The notes beneath the pieces are model-generated. The model had not been told where the DNA came from and ran no database searches. It saw nothing but the letters and a program-made list of their open reading frames with translations. The translations under genes and the position numbers were made by a program. A DNA stretch of 64,000 nt from Farysia itapuensis (taxonomy: Eukaryota; Basidiomycota; Ustilaginomycetes; Ustilaginales; Ustilaginaceae), in NCBI GenBank assembly GCA_023212645.1, contig JALBYC010000023.1:1-64000 (forward strand), read 5' to 3'. Below are positions 21,701 to 31,169 of this stretch, one piece after another. Each line of letters begins with the position of its first letter. Positions within the stretch are counted from its first letter, which is position 1.

Positions 21701-23441
21701 ACCTTCTGCCAAAGCTGCAGAATCCGCTTTCTGTGGGGGGTTGCCAAAACCAATTGCCGTCATATTGAGCAACCAGTTGCTTAAGTGCCATACTCGACGG
21801 CCGTATCCTGAGAGAGGATGCAGGAGTTTCTTGGACGCCTCTGGCTCCAGAGTGTTTCTGACAGTGAAAGATATACCTGTTGCACGGGACCCAGAGGAAG
21901 TGTCTCGGTCATTCTACAAGCAGGTTGACGCTGCTGCTATGGGACTTCAAGCTCCAAGCAAGCGCTCTTCGCTTCATGAAAGTGGAACCCGCTCGAGGAC
22001 GGTTCCTCAGCTACACATGTACGCTCTGCTAGAGGCCATCAATGGCGCTTGGATGACGGACTCGTCTTGGTATCGAACTCCAGCATGGGGTCAAGACGCG
22101 CTTTCTGAAACTCTCAAGATCGAGCGTCAGGACATCAAAGCTTCTCAATTGTCGATCGAAGATCTACCAGGATGGAGGCAAGGACGCTCTTTGACACGTT
22201 CAAAAGTAGCGCATGGGCTGTTGAACTGGTCAGAGATGTTCAGCACGTTTTTGATTGGCCAGTGCGAATCCAACGCTACTACAGGCCTTAGTCTCAGCCT
22301 CGCAGAGGACGTTCATTATCTCATGATACGATGGCAATCAGTCTTCCTTGGCCTGTGCGCCCCGATGCTATCTTTATGCTTTTTCTTGAACACCAAGCAA
22401 GACGCGAAGAACGCTCTTTGCCACGCTCGTATACGGCTCCTTTTGCAGGAATGGATTCGTCTTCCTTGCGGACGTAGAAGCCTGCTACATGCAAGTACGA
22501 TCTTGACTCTGTATTACCTGGCACGACGAACGAGGAAAGGTGAACGACTCGGTCCAGCAGTCGCTCATGCAGTGTACTCTTCGATCGTCGTGATCACAAC
22601 CGTCACAGTGCTTTTGCGAGACGGTGCAGCAATTTCTAGCCTACGCGTCACTCACGAATCCGAGACTGTACCTGTTTTACACGTATGGGCTGACATGGTC
22701 GGGTCGGACAAAGCCTTTCACGCACAGCACGCCGTCCCTGGTGGCAATGTCTCTACATCAGCTGGCACTCAGCAACCCTCAGAGAACGTGTCAATCGACG
22801 AAATGTCGACCTTTTATTGGCACAACCGATTTGAGGAAATAGGTCTGGCCGGAATATACGCGAGGCAAGGAACGGACCTTAGCGAGTTTCCAGACTGGAT
22901 ACTACATAGCTATGCCAACACAGGATTTGCGTCTACATCGCCAGGCTCGACCGTCGTGCGACAACGTAGAGGCAGCTTAGCGGAGGATCGGAAGTGGCCA
23001 TTTCCTCCACCTCGAAGAGACACCATCGATGGCTCTGTGAACGGCTCTCTGCGCCGAGGCTCATACGATCATCTTGTTTGCCGCTCTTCACTTTCGGAGA
23101 ATTCGAGTCAGAGCTCGAATCTCCGACGCATACATCCGGAATGGCCTACGTCCTCGGTAACTGTACAGCCTGTCAACGCAAATCAAGAGTCCAGGGCAAA
23201 GTCTCGGTCTGGTGTCGATGTCCGACGATGGATTCTCCACGGCCAAATTCAGACCGCAACCTTTTGTGGCCTGTCGCTTGCTCCATCATGTCAAGTTCCG
23301 GGCAGCAAAGGTGACAAGTCACTGCAATCACAACATCTTCGTCATCTTCTCCAGCCTCTTCAGACTGACAAACCATTATGGTGTTACAGCGAGTCTTATG
23401 CGATTCTACTCTTGAATGCTTTTGAATCACTCTCTATGTGA
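18765..23441 (+). CDS. Large C2H2 zinc-finger transcription factor with fungal regulatory domain
   Basis: Two C2H2 fingers lie at residues ~14-38 (FHCSFQGCTAAFIKRAHLRRHEMTH) and ~45-68 (FVCPGCARPFSRNDSMARHLRRKH). A ~600-residue Ser/Pro/Gln-rich region follows. A helical block at about residues 710-1150 includes WLRWYSHESRKRTILLNAIL, the counterpart of the WA-REE-KKRIALFEFML segment in the regulator at 12.8 kb. The start is ATG 18765; an upstream in-frame codon is TTG. A probable 63-nt intron (19326-19388, GTAAGT, CTAAC branch, ACAG) is a multiple of three with no stop, so both spliced and retained forms stay in frame. Spliced length is about 1537 residues. The last ~100 residues look less like real coding sequence, so a further intron or earlier end is possible. 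Confidence 0.82.
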   Translation: MPPVRGIEPIQPVRRFHCSFQGCTAAFIKRAHLRRHEMTHTQRRDFVCPGCARPFSRNDSMARHLRRKHPNLCQDQVGNRLGTVAQASLGMGPSSASSSLVYGLPPVMTTSTGLFHRPLSRSTIGMDTHPAASDPNFRDQFSQNEASTGPRSTGIDTGSPASSSCPPWHQYSSSRDRFSHMYDSTLQVSVSLAHKRHCSFLTTTQCTQADRSLYGYDLSAAPSYPPTDVSRSTSDQPFFRHPWQLRPCQTRSMEPSALSPASSSARSSGQKYSTIPEREAATHTDRTEDVKNYVTTRDNPNFDHIAPQYFQDASNENLRHASPMNLGSEAGGCRPPYFPLPQPSASYHGWPASGTDSSFAFPSEHVEIESGMRAAGYVQGVSHPTDSSDLYNKGQSSLAANSYFKVETGGFPARERNSIFHDSDNVAKFLSDIGLDLPFEDARIPTALTQQPETSQISEGSRHLEQPFYNLSSTFPATDLCGNSAANPRTQWSPVHDCSQSMSQSACKRSDAATPQSNTLGDSSETASKMTSKAEGTSNAAALASASQRSTICSLESDGLLPQSSNQQHATSSEEEGPTSFCKPHDSFRPPPIARDEEGLKIAAYYRSSGDDVDLRPDGVETVDSASLYCANLSTASDHSSEIEAGRGASERCSSTLSLSYSSPGFAEDIAHSASCTTNNSGIRTLCNRGSSPSSSAKLIAVSSTSEPASSKWRQSMSTIGPGHTEASLQRITDRFKAFARQCQAQLNPRPDLLPSLEPLLPLILRFDAPIFHAKMVCSQTAHTAEEVLALFALTSIRSDDVHLVEEGKRLACFLYGMVIITFKLILHMGEKSDAFIKCFLLVGMRAMRQTTPDLWHKLRPIRDSVILDVTEASDRELDSALDNIPAEEILGLRDERLFEFWLRWYSHESRKRTILLNAILDSQASAYFPPLEPCLAARPEGPRCQFLFAYVYEPCADNVFNAWPPELWAKTVASCSSLPSAKAAESAFCGGLPKPIAVILSNQLLKCHTRRPYPERGCRSFLDASGSRVFLTVKDIPVARDPEEVSRSFYKQVDAAAMGLQAPSKRSSLHESGTRSRTVPQLHMYALLEAINGAWMTDSSWYRTPAWGQDALSETLKIERQDIKASQLSIEDLPGWRQGRSLTRSKVAHGLLNWSEMFSTFLIGQCESNATTGLSLSLAEDVHYLMIRWQSVFLGLCAPMLSLCFFLNTKQDAKNALCHARIRLLLQEWIRLPCGRRSLLHASTILTLYYLARRTRKGERLGPAVAHAVYSSIVVITTVTVLLRDGAAISSLRVTHESETVPVLHVWADMVGSDKAFHAQHAVPGGNVSTSAGTQQPSENVSIDEMSTFYWHNRFEEIGLAGIYARQGTDLSEFPDWILHSYANTGFASTSPGSTVVRQRRGSLAEDRKWPFPPPRRDTIDGSVNGSLRRGSYDHLVCRSSLSENSSQSSNLRRIHPEWPTSSVTVQPVNANQESRAKSRSGVDVRRWILHGQIQTATFCGLSLAPSCQVPGSKGDKSLQSQHLRHLLQPLQTDKPLWCYSESYAILLLNAFESLSM

Positions 23442-23671
23442 GCATTGCAGCGGAATAGAATGTTCGGGTTATCATACTGTCTTCTTGTGGCTAATCATTT
23501 CCTGTGTGCTGATACCCAGACGTTGATCATGCTTACGTAGTGGTGGCCGGAATTGCCCGATTTATATAGCGGACGAGAAAATTAATTTCGAAATTCTAGA
23601 AGAAACGCGCGTTTTCAGACTCTTGACACCTCTGCACAGTCTATACCTATACCACACAACGCTTATTCGAG

Positions 23672-26200
23672 ATGTTGGTGCCGTCCAGAGTGATTGCGAC
23701 CGGTCTGGCGCGTCAGTTTGCAAGGCAGAGCATTCGAACTACGTTCTTACCAAGAGCGCTTGTTGCGAATTCCTCGCACGCGTCGACCGGGTCAGCTCTT
23801 GCTCGAACGTTCACTGTAGCTGCTTGCAGGTCTGCGCTTGCAGTTGCTGCTACTGCACCACCACCTCATGATGCAGCAGCTCAGCTTGCTCACGACGGTA
23901 CCCGAAAGGCAATGGGAGAGGTCACGGACAACGATCTTGCCCGCCTCGTTCGTCAGCGAAATGTTGGTATCTCAGCCCACATTGACAGTGGCAAGACGAC
24001 CCTGACAGAAAGAGTTTTGTATTACACTGGTAGGATCAAAGACATCCACGAAGTCAGGGGACGGGATGCCGTTGGTGCCAAGATGGATCACATGGATCTC
24101 GAGCGGGAAAAAGGTATCACGATCCAAAGTGCTGCCACATACTGCAGCTGGAAAGCGACACCGCCAACACAGAAAGCCAGCGTTAGCGGTGACGCCGCCG
24201 ATGTCGAGAGTGAAGAACTGATGAGCCTTAAGGAAGACTTCCACATCAATATCATCGACACACCGGGCCACGTTGACTTCACCATCGAAGTGGAGCGAGC
24301 CTTGCGAGTTCTCGATGGCGCCGTCCTGGTACTCTGTGCCGTTTCTGGAGTCCAGTCCCAAACCATCACTGTGGATCGACAAATGCGACGTTACTCAGTG
24401 CCTAGAGTCAGTTTCATCAACAAGATGGATCGCGCCGGCTCAAATCCCTGGCGAGTCATTGGACAAATCCGAAGCAAACTAAAGATGCCAGCGGCTGCCG
24501 TCCAGGTACCGATGGGAGGGGAAGAAGACTTTAACGGTGTCATCGACCTGCTCCGATGGAAAGCAGTATATAACGAAGGACCGAAAGGGATCGAAGTTCG
24601 CGAAACAGATGATATTCCCGCTGAGTACCTCGGATTTGCTAAAGAGAAGCGAGCTGAGCTGATTGAGCAGTTGGCGGAAGTAGATGACGAAATGACCGAA
24701 ATATTCCTCGAGGAGCGAGAACCCACCATCGAAGAGCTCGCTGGTGCCATCCGCCGTTCGACAATTGCTTGCAAATTCTCTCCCGTCTTCCTCGGCTCAG
24801 CGATCAAAAACAAGGGCGTGCAGGCCCTTTTGGACGGTGTTTGCGCCTACTTGCCGAACCCTGCTGAAGTGCCGGCAACTGCGATGGACATGAGCGCTGC
24901 TGCCACCAAAAAGGCCGGCGATGACGCCGCTATTGCTGCAGGCAGCGACGAAGAAGCGGCAGCCCAGGCTCGAAAAGCTGCCGGACCTCCCGTTCTTCCC
25001 TTGGCTCCTGCATCAGAGGCGCCTTTGGTCGGACTCGCCTTCAAACTAGAAGAGGGAAAATTTGGTCAGCTGACTTACATGCGCGTTTACCAGGGCACTC
25101 TTCGCAAGGGAAACTTGATCTTTAACGCTCGCACTGGCAAGAAGGTCAAGGTGCCTCGTCTGGTGCGAATGCATTCCAAAGACATGGAAGATGTTGACGA
25201 GATCGGACCCGGCGAGATCTGCGCCATGTTTGGCGTAGAATGTTCTTCTGGCGACACGTTTACCGATGGAACCACGCAGCTGAGCATGACCAGCATGTTT
25301 GTTCCAGAACCTGTCATATCGCTTGCTATCAAACCAGAAGGACAGGAGTCTGCAAACTTCTCCAGAGCGTTGAACCGGTTCCAGAAAGAGGACCCCACCT
25401 TCCGCGTCCATATCGACAAAGAGTCTGGCGAAACTATCATCTCGGGTATGGGTGAGCTGCATCTCGAAATCTACGTCGAGCGTATGCGACGAGAGTACAA
25501 TGTGCCTTGTACCACTGGTAAGCCTCAAGTTGCCTTCCGAGAGACCATCACCACCAGAGCCCCTTTCTCCTACACCCACAAAAAGCAGACAGGTGGTGCT
25601 GGACAATTTGCTCGAATCATGGGCTACATCGAGCCAATGGAAGTCGATCCCGAAACAGGAGTTGACACTGCATTTGAAAACTCCATCGTCGGTGGTGCCA
25701 TCCCCGCCAGTTACATTGCTGCTTGCGAGAAGGGATTCCACGACGTGCTCGAGAAAGGTTTCCTTTCCGGACATGCAGTGACCGGAGTACGTTTCGTGCT
25801 GGAGGATGGTGCTACTCACAGCGTCGATTCGTCCGATCTCGCTTTCCGACTGGCGACCGCAGGTGCTTGCCGAGAAGCTTTCCCAAAAGCAGGAGCCATC
25901 ATTTTGGAGCCCAAGATGACTGTCGAGGTCGTCGCTCCGATTGAGTTCCAGGGTGTCGTTATCGGAGCGCTCAACCAAAGAAAAGGCACAATTTCTGACA
26001 CAGAAGTTCGCGACGACGAATTCACATTGACGGCCGAGGTTTCACTCAACGAGATGTTCGGCTACAGCTCTCTCCTCCGTAGCTTGACACAGGGCAAAGG
26101 AGAATATTCGATGGAGTATAAATGTCACACTCCCGTCATGATGAACGTTCAAAAGGAGATGCAAGATGCTTACAACAAGAAGAAGCAGGAGAAGAAGTAG
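23672..26200 (+). CDS. MEF1: Mitochondrial elongation factor G (EF-G1)
   Basis: Translational GTPase that moves tRNA-mRNA on the mitochondrial ribosome. An Arg/Ser-rich N-terminus of about 80 residues fits a matrix targeting signal. GTPase motifs are G1 AHIDSGKTT, a G2 region ending [13 protein letters not shown]3 DTPGHVDF and G4 NKMDRAG. Domains II-V follow, with the family signature [14 protein letters not shown] and the C-terminal [11 protein letters not shown]. The length is 842 residues, longer than yeast Mef1 (about 760). Two additions explain this: a short Thr/Ser/Ala insertion before G3 and an Ala/Lys-rich insertion at about residues 405-440, between the G domain and domain II. Uninterrupted single exon from ATG 23672. 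The family assignment is secure. Confidence 0.95.
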   Translation: MLVPSRVIATGLARQFARQSIRTTFLPRALVANSSHASTGSALARTFTVAACRSALAVAATAPPPHDAAAQLAHDGTRKAMGEVTDNDLARLVRQRNVGISAHIDSGKTTLTERVLYYTGRIKDIHEVRGRDAVGAKMDHMDLEREKGITIQSAATYCSWKATPPTQKASVSGDAADVESEELMSLKEDFHINIIDTPGHVDFTIEVERALRVLDGAVLVLCAVSGVQSQTITVDRQMRRYSVPRVSFINKMDRAGSNPWRVIGQIRSKLKMPAAAVQVPMGGEEDFNGVIDLLRWKAVYNEGPKGIEVRETDDIPAEYLGFAKEKRAELIEQLAEVDDEMTEIFLEEREPTIEELAGAIRRSTIACKFSPVFLGSAIKNKGVQALLDGVCAYLPNPAEVPATAMDMSAAATKKAGDDAAIAAGSDEEAAAQARKAAGPPVLPLAPASEAPLVGLAFKLEEGKFGQLTYMRVYQGTLRKGNLIFNARTGKKVKVPRLVRMHSKDMEDVDEIGPGEICAMFGVECSSGDTFTDGTTQLSMTSMFVPEPVISLAIKPEGQESANFSRALNRFQKEDPTFRVHIDKESGETIISGMGELHLEIYVERMRREYNVPCTTGKPQVAFRETITTRAPFSYTHKKQTGGAGQFARIMGYIEPMEVDPETGVDTAFENSIVGGAIPASYIAACEKGFHDVLEKGFLSGHAVTGVRFVLEDGATHSVDSSDLAFRLATAGACREAFPKAGAIILEPKMTVEVVAPIEFQGVVIGALNQRKGTISDTEVRDDEFTLTAEVSLNEMFGYSSLLRSLTQGKGEYSMEYKCHTPVMMNVQKEMQDAYNKKKQEKK

Positions 26201-26384
26201 TATTACTCGCACACTTGCACGTGAAGTAATATTTCATCTCTTGCGTTCCAATGTAGTCCAATGTGATGGACGAACTCACCGCGGCTGATGCGTCTCGGAA
26301 GGTGCTTTCTATCAAATAATGAGCAGGAACGAGGGCAGGAATTCTTCGATAATACAAGTACAAAGGTGTTAATAAAATTAGTGT

Positions 26385-28256
26385 CTATGTTCCGACGACG
26401 GTTTGAAGAGTCGCTGCCGTCGAAGTAGTGCTAGTGGTGCTAGCCTGATCACTAGCTGGGTTGGGCCCGGGGTATTTGGAAGGTGGGTTGCTGCAACCGT
26501 TTGGATACAAGCGGTTACGGGGCCAATCTTGCTGATAGCCACCCTGCAACTGTGTTCCTCCCCAAACGGTGAGGTTCGGATTCGTGTACGCTTCCATATG
26601 ACGATTGATGTAGTCTGCAGTTGGGAAATCATCTGGGTCACAGCCGATGTTGGTCTGACCTTGTGGTTGATACACTCGCACATAGTCTATCAGCATCTTG
26701 CTCGGGAAACGGAGGTTGTCCCACTCAATAGCGCCAAAACCTGACGAGATAGCGAGGTTGAGCAAAATGTACATCGGCTCTTGAGGCACAGGTCTGCGAT
26801 CGATGCCAACTCGTGGATCGGCTGCGAGGGCTCCGGAGTAGAGCGACCAAGAGCGCTTACCGTCAGAGATCCAATGAATATGGCCGTCGTAGCCTGCTTG
26901 ATACTCAAAGGCATAAACAGAGAAATCGCCACCGCTGAATTGGTAGGCGGTCTGGAGCGTGTCTGTGACACCACTGGCGGACTGTTGCAGCACGTTTCCT
27001 TGATAATTATTGAGCTGCGAATTGGTTGAATAGAATTCGTACTCGGTACCTGTTGTGTTGATCAGCTCGTATGCGTAATTGGCTGGCATCCACTGACCCG
27101 ATTGAGATACACCACCTCTCTGACTCGAGACCTGGGCCTCAAAGACGTCAATCTCGGGTGCTGACCTACCGACAAAGTTGCCGCTGGAGTCTTTGGGTCC
27201 GGGATGATCGTCACCGGGACACGTGCATGCAGACAGCCTTTGACCAGACTGCCAACTGATGGAAGTGGTGTCATACTTGTTGTTGTAGACCGTATCACCA
27301 CTCAGAAGAGCGCCAGAGGGCCCAAGGCCATCAGCGTCAGTTTGATTGCGGAGTGTACCTCGATCGCAGGTGCTATAGGCGTATGGCCAGGTACCATGAG
27401 TGGTGGCACCATAGTTGGCTCGTCCGAGATTGCCCATGGTCCAAATAGCAGGCCAGAGACCTGACACGGCGCTGCTTCCGGGCAATTGGACTCGCACCTC
27501 GAGTTGCCCGCCGGTGAAACAGAATTGGTTCCAAGAACTGAGCTGACCGCTTCTGAAGTTTAGATTATTGGTCTCAACCTCGTCCATAGTGATGACGAGA
27601 CTGCCGTCAGCTGTAGTAACAGCACTGGGGCTGTACCACTCGTAATCCCCAGTGGGCCAAGGCCACAAGTCAACGGCCGTCCAGAAGGGGTCATCACCCG
27701 GATAGAAAGATCTGCCATCAGTATTGAATTCGTCGCTAAAGACGAGCTGCATGGTCTGCGAGCCATCCACGCTCGGCTTTGTCAAGACGTCGGAAGGAGT
27801 GGCAGGGTCGATCAAGTTGAAACGCACATTTTGCATGTTGGGTATCTGCCCAGAACCATTCGTTCCGCCTACATTGAAACCTCCTTTGTTGGCAGTTCTG
27901 AGATGAGCAGCATGAATGACTGGATATCCGAGAAAGAGGCAGAGTATGCCAGCTATGACAATGCACAGTGTCGTGAGATCGAGGACTACCCGTCTATCCA
28001 GGCGCCTCAACGGCGATTCTTGCTTTTCAAAATCATGCAGTTCGTCATTCTCGATGACAAAGTCACTAAAGGGCAATGAGGAGTCAGCCTTGGTCAGTTT
28101 GTGCTCGATATAGGGTGACTCGGCGCTGGAAGAAGAGGTGGTAGTTTTGGAGCGTCTAGCTGAAAGAGTCGAGACCATGGACAGAGGAGCGCTGTCAGGC
28201 GAAGTGGGAGTCTCCACCGTAGTGGCAGCAACGCTTGCAGCAGAGGATCCTGCCAT
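26385..28256 (-). CDS. Kre6/Skn1-type beta-glucan synthesis protein, copy 1
   Basis: Type II membrane protein of 623 residues in the GH16-related SKN1/KRE6 family, which acts in the secretory pathway in beta-1,6-glucan assembly. A Ser/Thr-rich cytosolic N-terminus (~1-88) precedes one transmembrane helix (~90-114). The lumenal glycosidase-like domain starts at LVFSDEF. The GH16 catalytic signature E-x-D-x-x-E appears as APEIDVFEAQ (~367-372). Cys positions (STCDRGT, SACTCPGDDHPGP) match the two neighbouring copies. Unlike copies 2 and 3, which end at LQGC, this one continues about 40 residues with a Pro/Ser/Thr-rich tail. It converges with MEF1 on its 3' side and diverges from copy 2. The first ATG of the frame is used. 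Whether it is the KRE6 or SKN1 orthologue cannot be told by eye. Confidence 0.93.
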   Translation of the reverse strand: MAGSSAASVAATTVETPTSPDSAPLSMVSTLSARRSKTTTSSSSAESPYIEHKLTKADSSLPFSDFVIENDELHDFEKQESPLRRLDRRVVLDLTTLCIVIAGILCLFLGYPVIHAAHLRTANKGGFNVGGTNGSGQIPNMQNVRFNLIDPATPSDVLTKPSVDGSQTMQLVFSDEFNTDGRSFYPGDDPFWTAVDLWPWPTGDYEWYSPSAVTTADGSLVITMDEVETNNLNFRSGQLSSWNQFCFTGGQLEVRVQLPGSSAVSGLWPAIWTMGNLGRANYGATTHGTWPYAYSTCDRGTLRNQTDADGLGPSGALLSGDTVYNNKYDTTSISWQSGQRLSACTCPGDDHPGPKDSSGNFVGRSAPEIDVFEAQVSSQRGGVSQSGQWMPANYAYELINTTGTEYEFYSTNSQLNNYQGNVLQQSASGVTDTLQTAYQFSGGDFSVYAFEYQAGYDGHIHWISDGKRSWSLYSGALAADPRVGIDRRPVPQEPMYILLNLAISSGFGAIEWDNLRFPSKMLIDYVRVYQPQGQTNIGCDPDDFPTADYINRHMEAYTNPNLTVWGGTQLQGGYQQDWPRNRLYPNGCSNPPSKYPGPNPASDQASTTSTTSTAATLQTVVGT

Positions 28257-29173
28257 GTTTCGGCAAGACTTTCAGACTTCTAGTGGAACAGATGGACAGC
28301 TGCTGGCACGAACGGCGGTGAGGGAGCCATGAGATGGATGAGCAGAGCTAAGTCGTTCTCAACACGGTTGACGGGAGCATTCACATAGCTCTCGAGTGCT
28401 CAGCAAGTACAGTCACGGGCTCACAGCCTTGAATTGGGGGAAGGACGACATTCAGAATCAGCAACCAGTGTGGTGCGATCTGAAGCGGGATTAGTGCATT
28501 TTGGCAGCCAACGTGGGTTTGGCAGCTGTGGAGTGGACTTGACACGTTGACATCATGCTGCAAATTTTTTTTGTTTGGGTCTGTTCGCTTCACGGCTCGT
28601 TTAAGCATGCCATCGGTTGCACCCTTTTTCAAGTTCCGGCGATTTGCAGGGAACCAATTTGTGATTTTCAAAATGCACCCCTTTGTCGGAAAGTGACAAC
28701 GCAATTTGCCGCTTAACTTTGCGGCGCGTGCCTTCCTCCAGATTTATGCTTACCGTGGAACATGCTCGCATATAGACCGACGGTTGCTGTCCATTTCTGC
28801 GTGCGCCAAAGATCGACATCTCGTACAGAAGTGTGCAATGGTTGTTATACTCCCATATCTGCATCGCACGGCTCACTGGCCAAGTTTGTGTAGCATGCGC
28901 GCTGGATCAAAACGCCTGCATCAGCGCCTGCATCCGGCCACAATGCTTTGTTACCTTAAACGCCGAGTTGCGCGCGACACGCGCAGGGCTTTTTCTGTAG
29001 TCACACGTACACATGCACGGAGCTCGGGCCGTGCCGTCGACTGAGCATCACGGCCCCTGAATGTTTTCCACATGATTTTGCCGCCAAAGCTTGATTGGCA
29101 AGGCCATAAGCTCAGCTGCCTTGATCTGGGCCAGCTTCATTTCATTACCTGTTCTTGTCTTTATGGCACCAAC
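28257..29173. other. Divergent promoter region between Kre6-like copies 1 and 2
   Basis: About 900 bases without a supported gene, shared by the two outward-facing glucan synthesis genes. A run of eight T lies near 28565. No known binding site is assigned, but co-regulation through this region is plausible. Confidence 0.5.
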
Positions 29174-30877
29174 ATGTCGCCAATCACCGGCTACCATGAC
29201 TATTCGAGTCCATCTTCAAGCCAGTCAACCAGCGTTGGAGGAGGCTACTCTACACAGAGTGATCATCTTCTCTCACAAAGAAAGGTCAACAGCTATCAGC
29301 TCGATCCCGATATAATGGATCACGAGGACGACGATGCACTGCATCGAATCGATCCTAAGTGGGACTCATCCTCTCATGGCTGGAACTTGCGAGGATTCCT
29401 CAACATTGTTACGCTGTTGCTCCTGGCTTGCTCTCTCTTGATGTTGTTTCTTGGATATCCTGTGCTAGTGAACGTGATGGATTTGAATGCGTCTAGCACC
29501 AAAGGTGCTTTTGGTCTAGGCGGTACCAACGGCTCAGGTCAGGTTCCACAGCTCGAAATATACTCCCTTATTGATGCCGATACTCCCCAAAGCGCGCAAA
29601 GCTGGACCAGTGGCTACGACAAGTCGTCTTATCATCTTGTCTTTAGCGACGAGTTCGAAAAAGAAGGTCGTACCTTTTGGCCAGGTGACGATCCTTACTG
29701 GGAAGCAGTTGACTTATGGTACAGTGGCACCGGCGACTACGAATGGTATCATCCAGAGGCGGTCAACACAACGAACGGTGCCATGGTGATTGCTCTAGAA
29801 GAGTATCAGCTGCATAACAAGAACTTCCGCTCAGGAATGGTCCAATCCTGGAACAAGTTTTGCTTTCAAGGAGGATACGTTGAATTCTCGGTGAAGTTGC
29901 CGGGGTCCCCAAGTACGTCAGGATACTGGCCGGCGGTATGGCTCATGGGTAATCTAGGCAGACCGGGTTATCTTGGCACTACAGAAGGCACATGGCCATA
30001 TTCATATCAGGGTTGCGATACAGGTATTCTGCCTAATCAGACCTACGTTAATGGCACGGGCCCGTATCTAGCAAGACATTCTTCCGGCACATATGCATAT
30101 GATGGAGTGCTCTCCTATCTACCGGGTATGCGGTACAGCGCTTGCACTTGTCCGGGCGAAGACCATCCTGGGCCAAACAACAATGTTGGTCGTTCGGCAC
30201 CAGAAATTGACATCTTTGAGGTGCAGGTGCAGACCAAGGGTGGCGTCAGCAAGTCATACGCCTCACAGTCACTTCAGCTCGGTCCCTTTGACGATGCCTA
30301 CGCATGGGGCAATACCTCTGCAGACGCCACCATCTACGACGACTCTCTGACAGAGTTCAATACGTACACTGGTGGCCAGATACAAGAGGCAGTTTCTTCT
30401 GTCACCAGAGTTCCCGACAGGGGGTTCAACCTGACCCAGAACGACTATGTTCGGTACGGCGTAGAATTCAGTCCTGACTTCGACTACAACGGAAGTGGAA
30501 GCCTGACTTGGTACGTCGACGGCAATCCTTCGTGGACTGTCAAGTCGGAAGCCTTTCCGGCTCGGCCAGATCTCGACATCTCACAGCGGATTGTGCCTAC
30601 AGAACCTATGGCTATCGTGATGAACCTGGCAATTTCCCCGTCGTTCCAAACGGTCGACTTTGGTTCTGGCGGGATGACTTTCCCTGCATTTATGGCAATT
30701 GACTACGTCCGCGTCTACCAAAAGGACGGCCAAACAGATCGCATTTCCTGCGATCCAGCCGACCATCCAACGGCGTCTTTCATCAACAACCACGCCGAGC
30801 TTTACAATAATGTCAATCTGACCGCTTTCCCCCGTGATACATACACGTGGCCCAAAAATAAACTACAGGGCTGCTGA
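29174..30877 (+). CDS. Kre6/Skn1-type beta-glucan synthesis protein, copy 2
   Basis: Second family member, 567 residues from ATG 29174. An in-frame ATG at 29072 would add 34 residues that look like leader, not protein. A cytosolic N-terminus with Tyr/Ser-rich sequence precedes a transmembrane helix (about 75-100, ending MLFLGYPVLV). The lumenal GH16-like domain has FSDEFEKEGRTFWPGDDPYWEAVDLW and the catalytic signature APEIDIFEVQ (~343-348). Several NxT/S sequons, such as NQTYVNGTG, suggest glycosylation. It ends at KNKLQGC. Copy 3 shares WPYSYQGCDTG, NQTYVNGTGP and the LQGC end, so copies 2 and 3 look like the closer pair. It shares its promoter region with copy 1 and converges on copy 3. 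Confidence 0.94.
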   Translation: MSPITGYHDYSSPSSSQSTSVGGGYSTQSDHLLSQRKVNSYQLDPDIMDHEDDDALHRIDPKWDSSSHGWNLRGFLNIVTLLLLACSLLMLFLGYPVLVNVMDLNASSTKGAFGLGGTNGSGQVPQLEIYSLIDADTPQSAQSWTSGYDKSSYHLVFSDEFEKEGRTFWPGDDPYWEAVDLWYSGTGDYEWYHPEAVNTTNGAMVIALEEYQLHNKNFRSGMVQSWNKFCFQGGYVEFSVKLPGSPSTSGYWPAVWLMGNLGRPGYLGTTEGTWPYSYQGCDTGILPNQTYVNGTGPYLARHSSGTYAYDGVLSYLPGMRYSACTCPGEDHPGPNNNVGRSAPEIDIFEVQVQTKGGVSKSYASQSLQLGPFDDAYAWGNTSADATIYDDSLTEFNTYTGGQIQEAVSSVTRVPDRGFNLTQNDYVRYGVEFSPDFDYNGSGSLTWYVDGNPSWTVKSEAFPARPDLDISQRIVPTEPMAIVMNLAISPSFQTVDFGSGGMTFPAFMAIDYVRVYQKDGQTDRISCDPADHPTASFINNHAELYNNVNLTAFPRDTYTWPKNKLQGC

Positions 30878-31169
30878 AACGCTCCTGAAGCAAGCATGCT
30901 TTCATTTCTTTCTCCTTTGCAATTAATCGAACACTATGTCCAGCAACTTGCGTACTCTGCGCTGTGGATTTGTCCCTGGGTCGCCTTGTGCCTCTTTTGC
31001 GTACGTACCAGGAAACGCTACAGAACAGTAGTCACCTCTTCCGTGCCAAGCTGCTTCGCCAACAATAGCAGTCGCTTTCAAGACAAACACTTCCTTTGAA
31101 ATTACTGAGAGCGATGAGAATGCTATGCTTGCTAATGTTACGACAGAAAGAAGGAAGATTCACCGTAGC

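Noticed and set aside
25046..25978. 310-codon minus-strand frame within MEF1
   Set aside because: Fully antisense to a strongly conserved gene, with no recognisable product.
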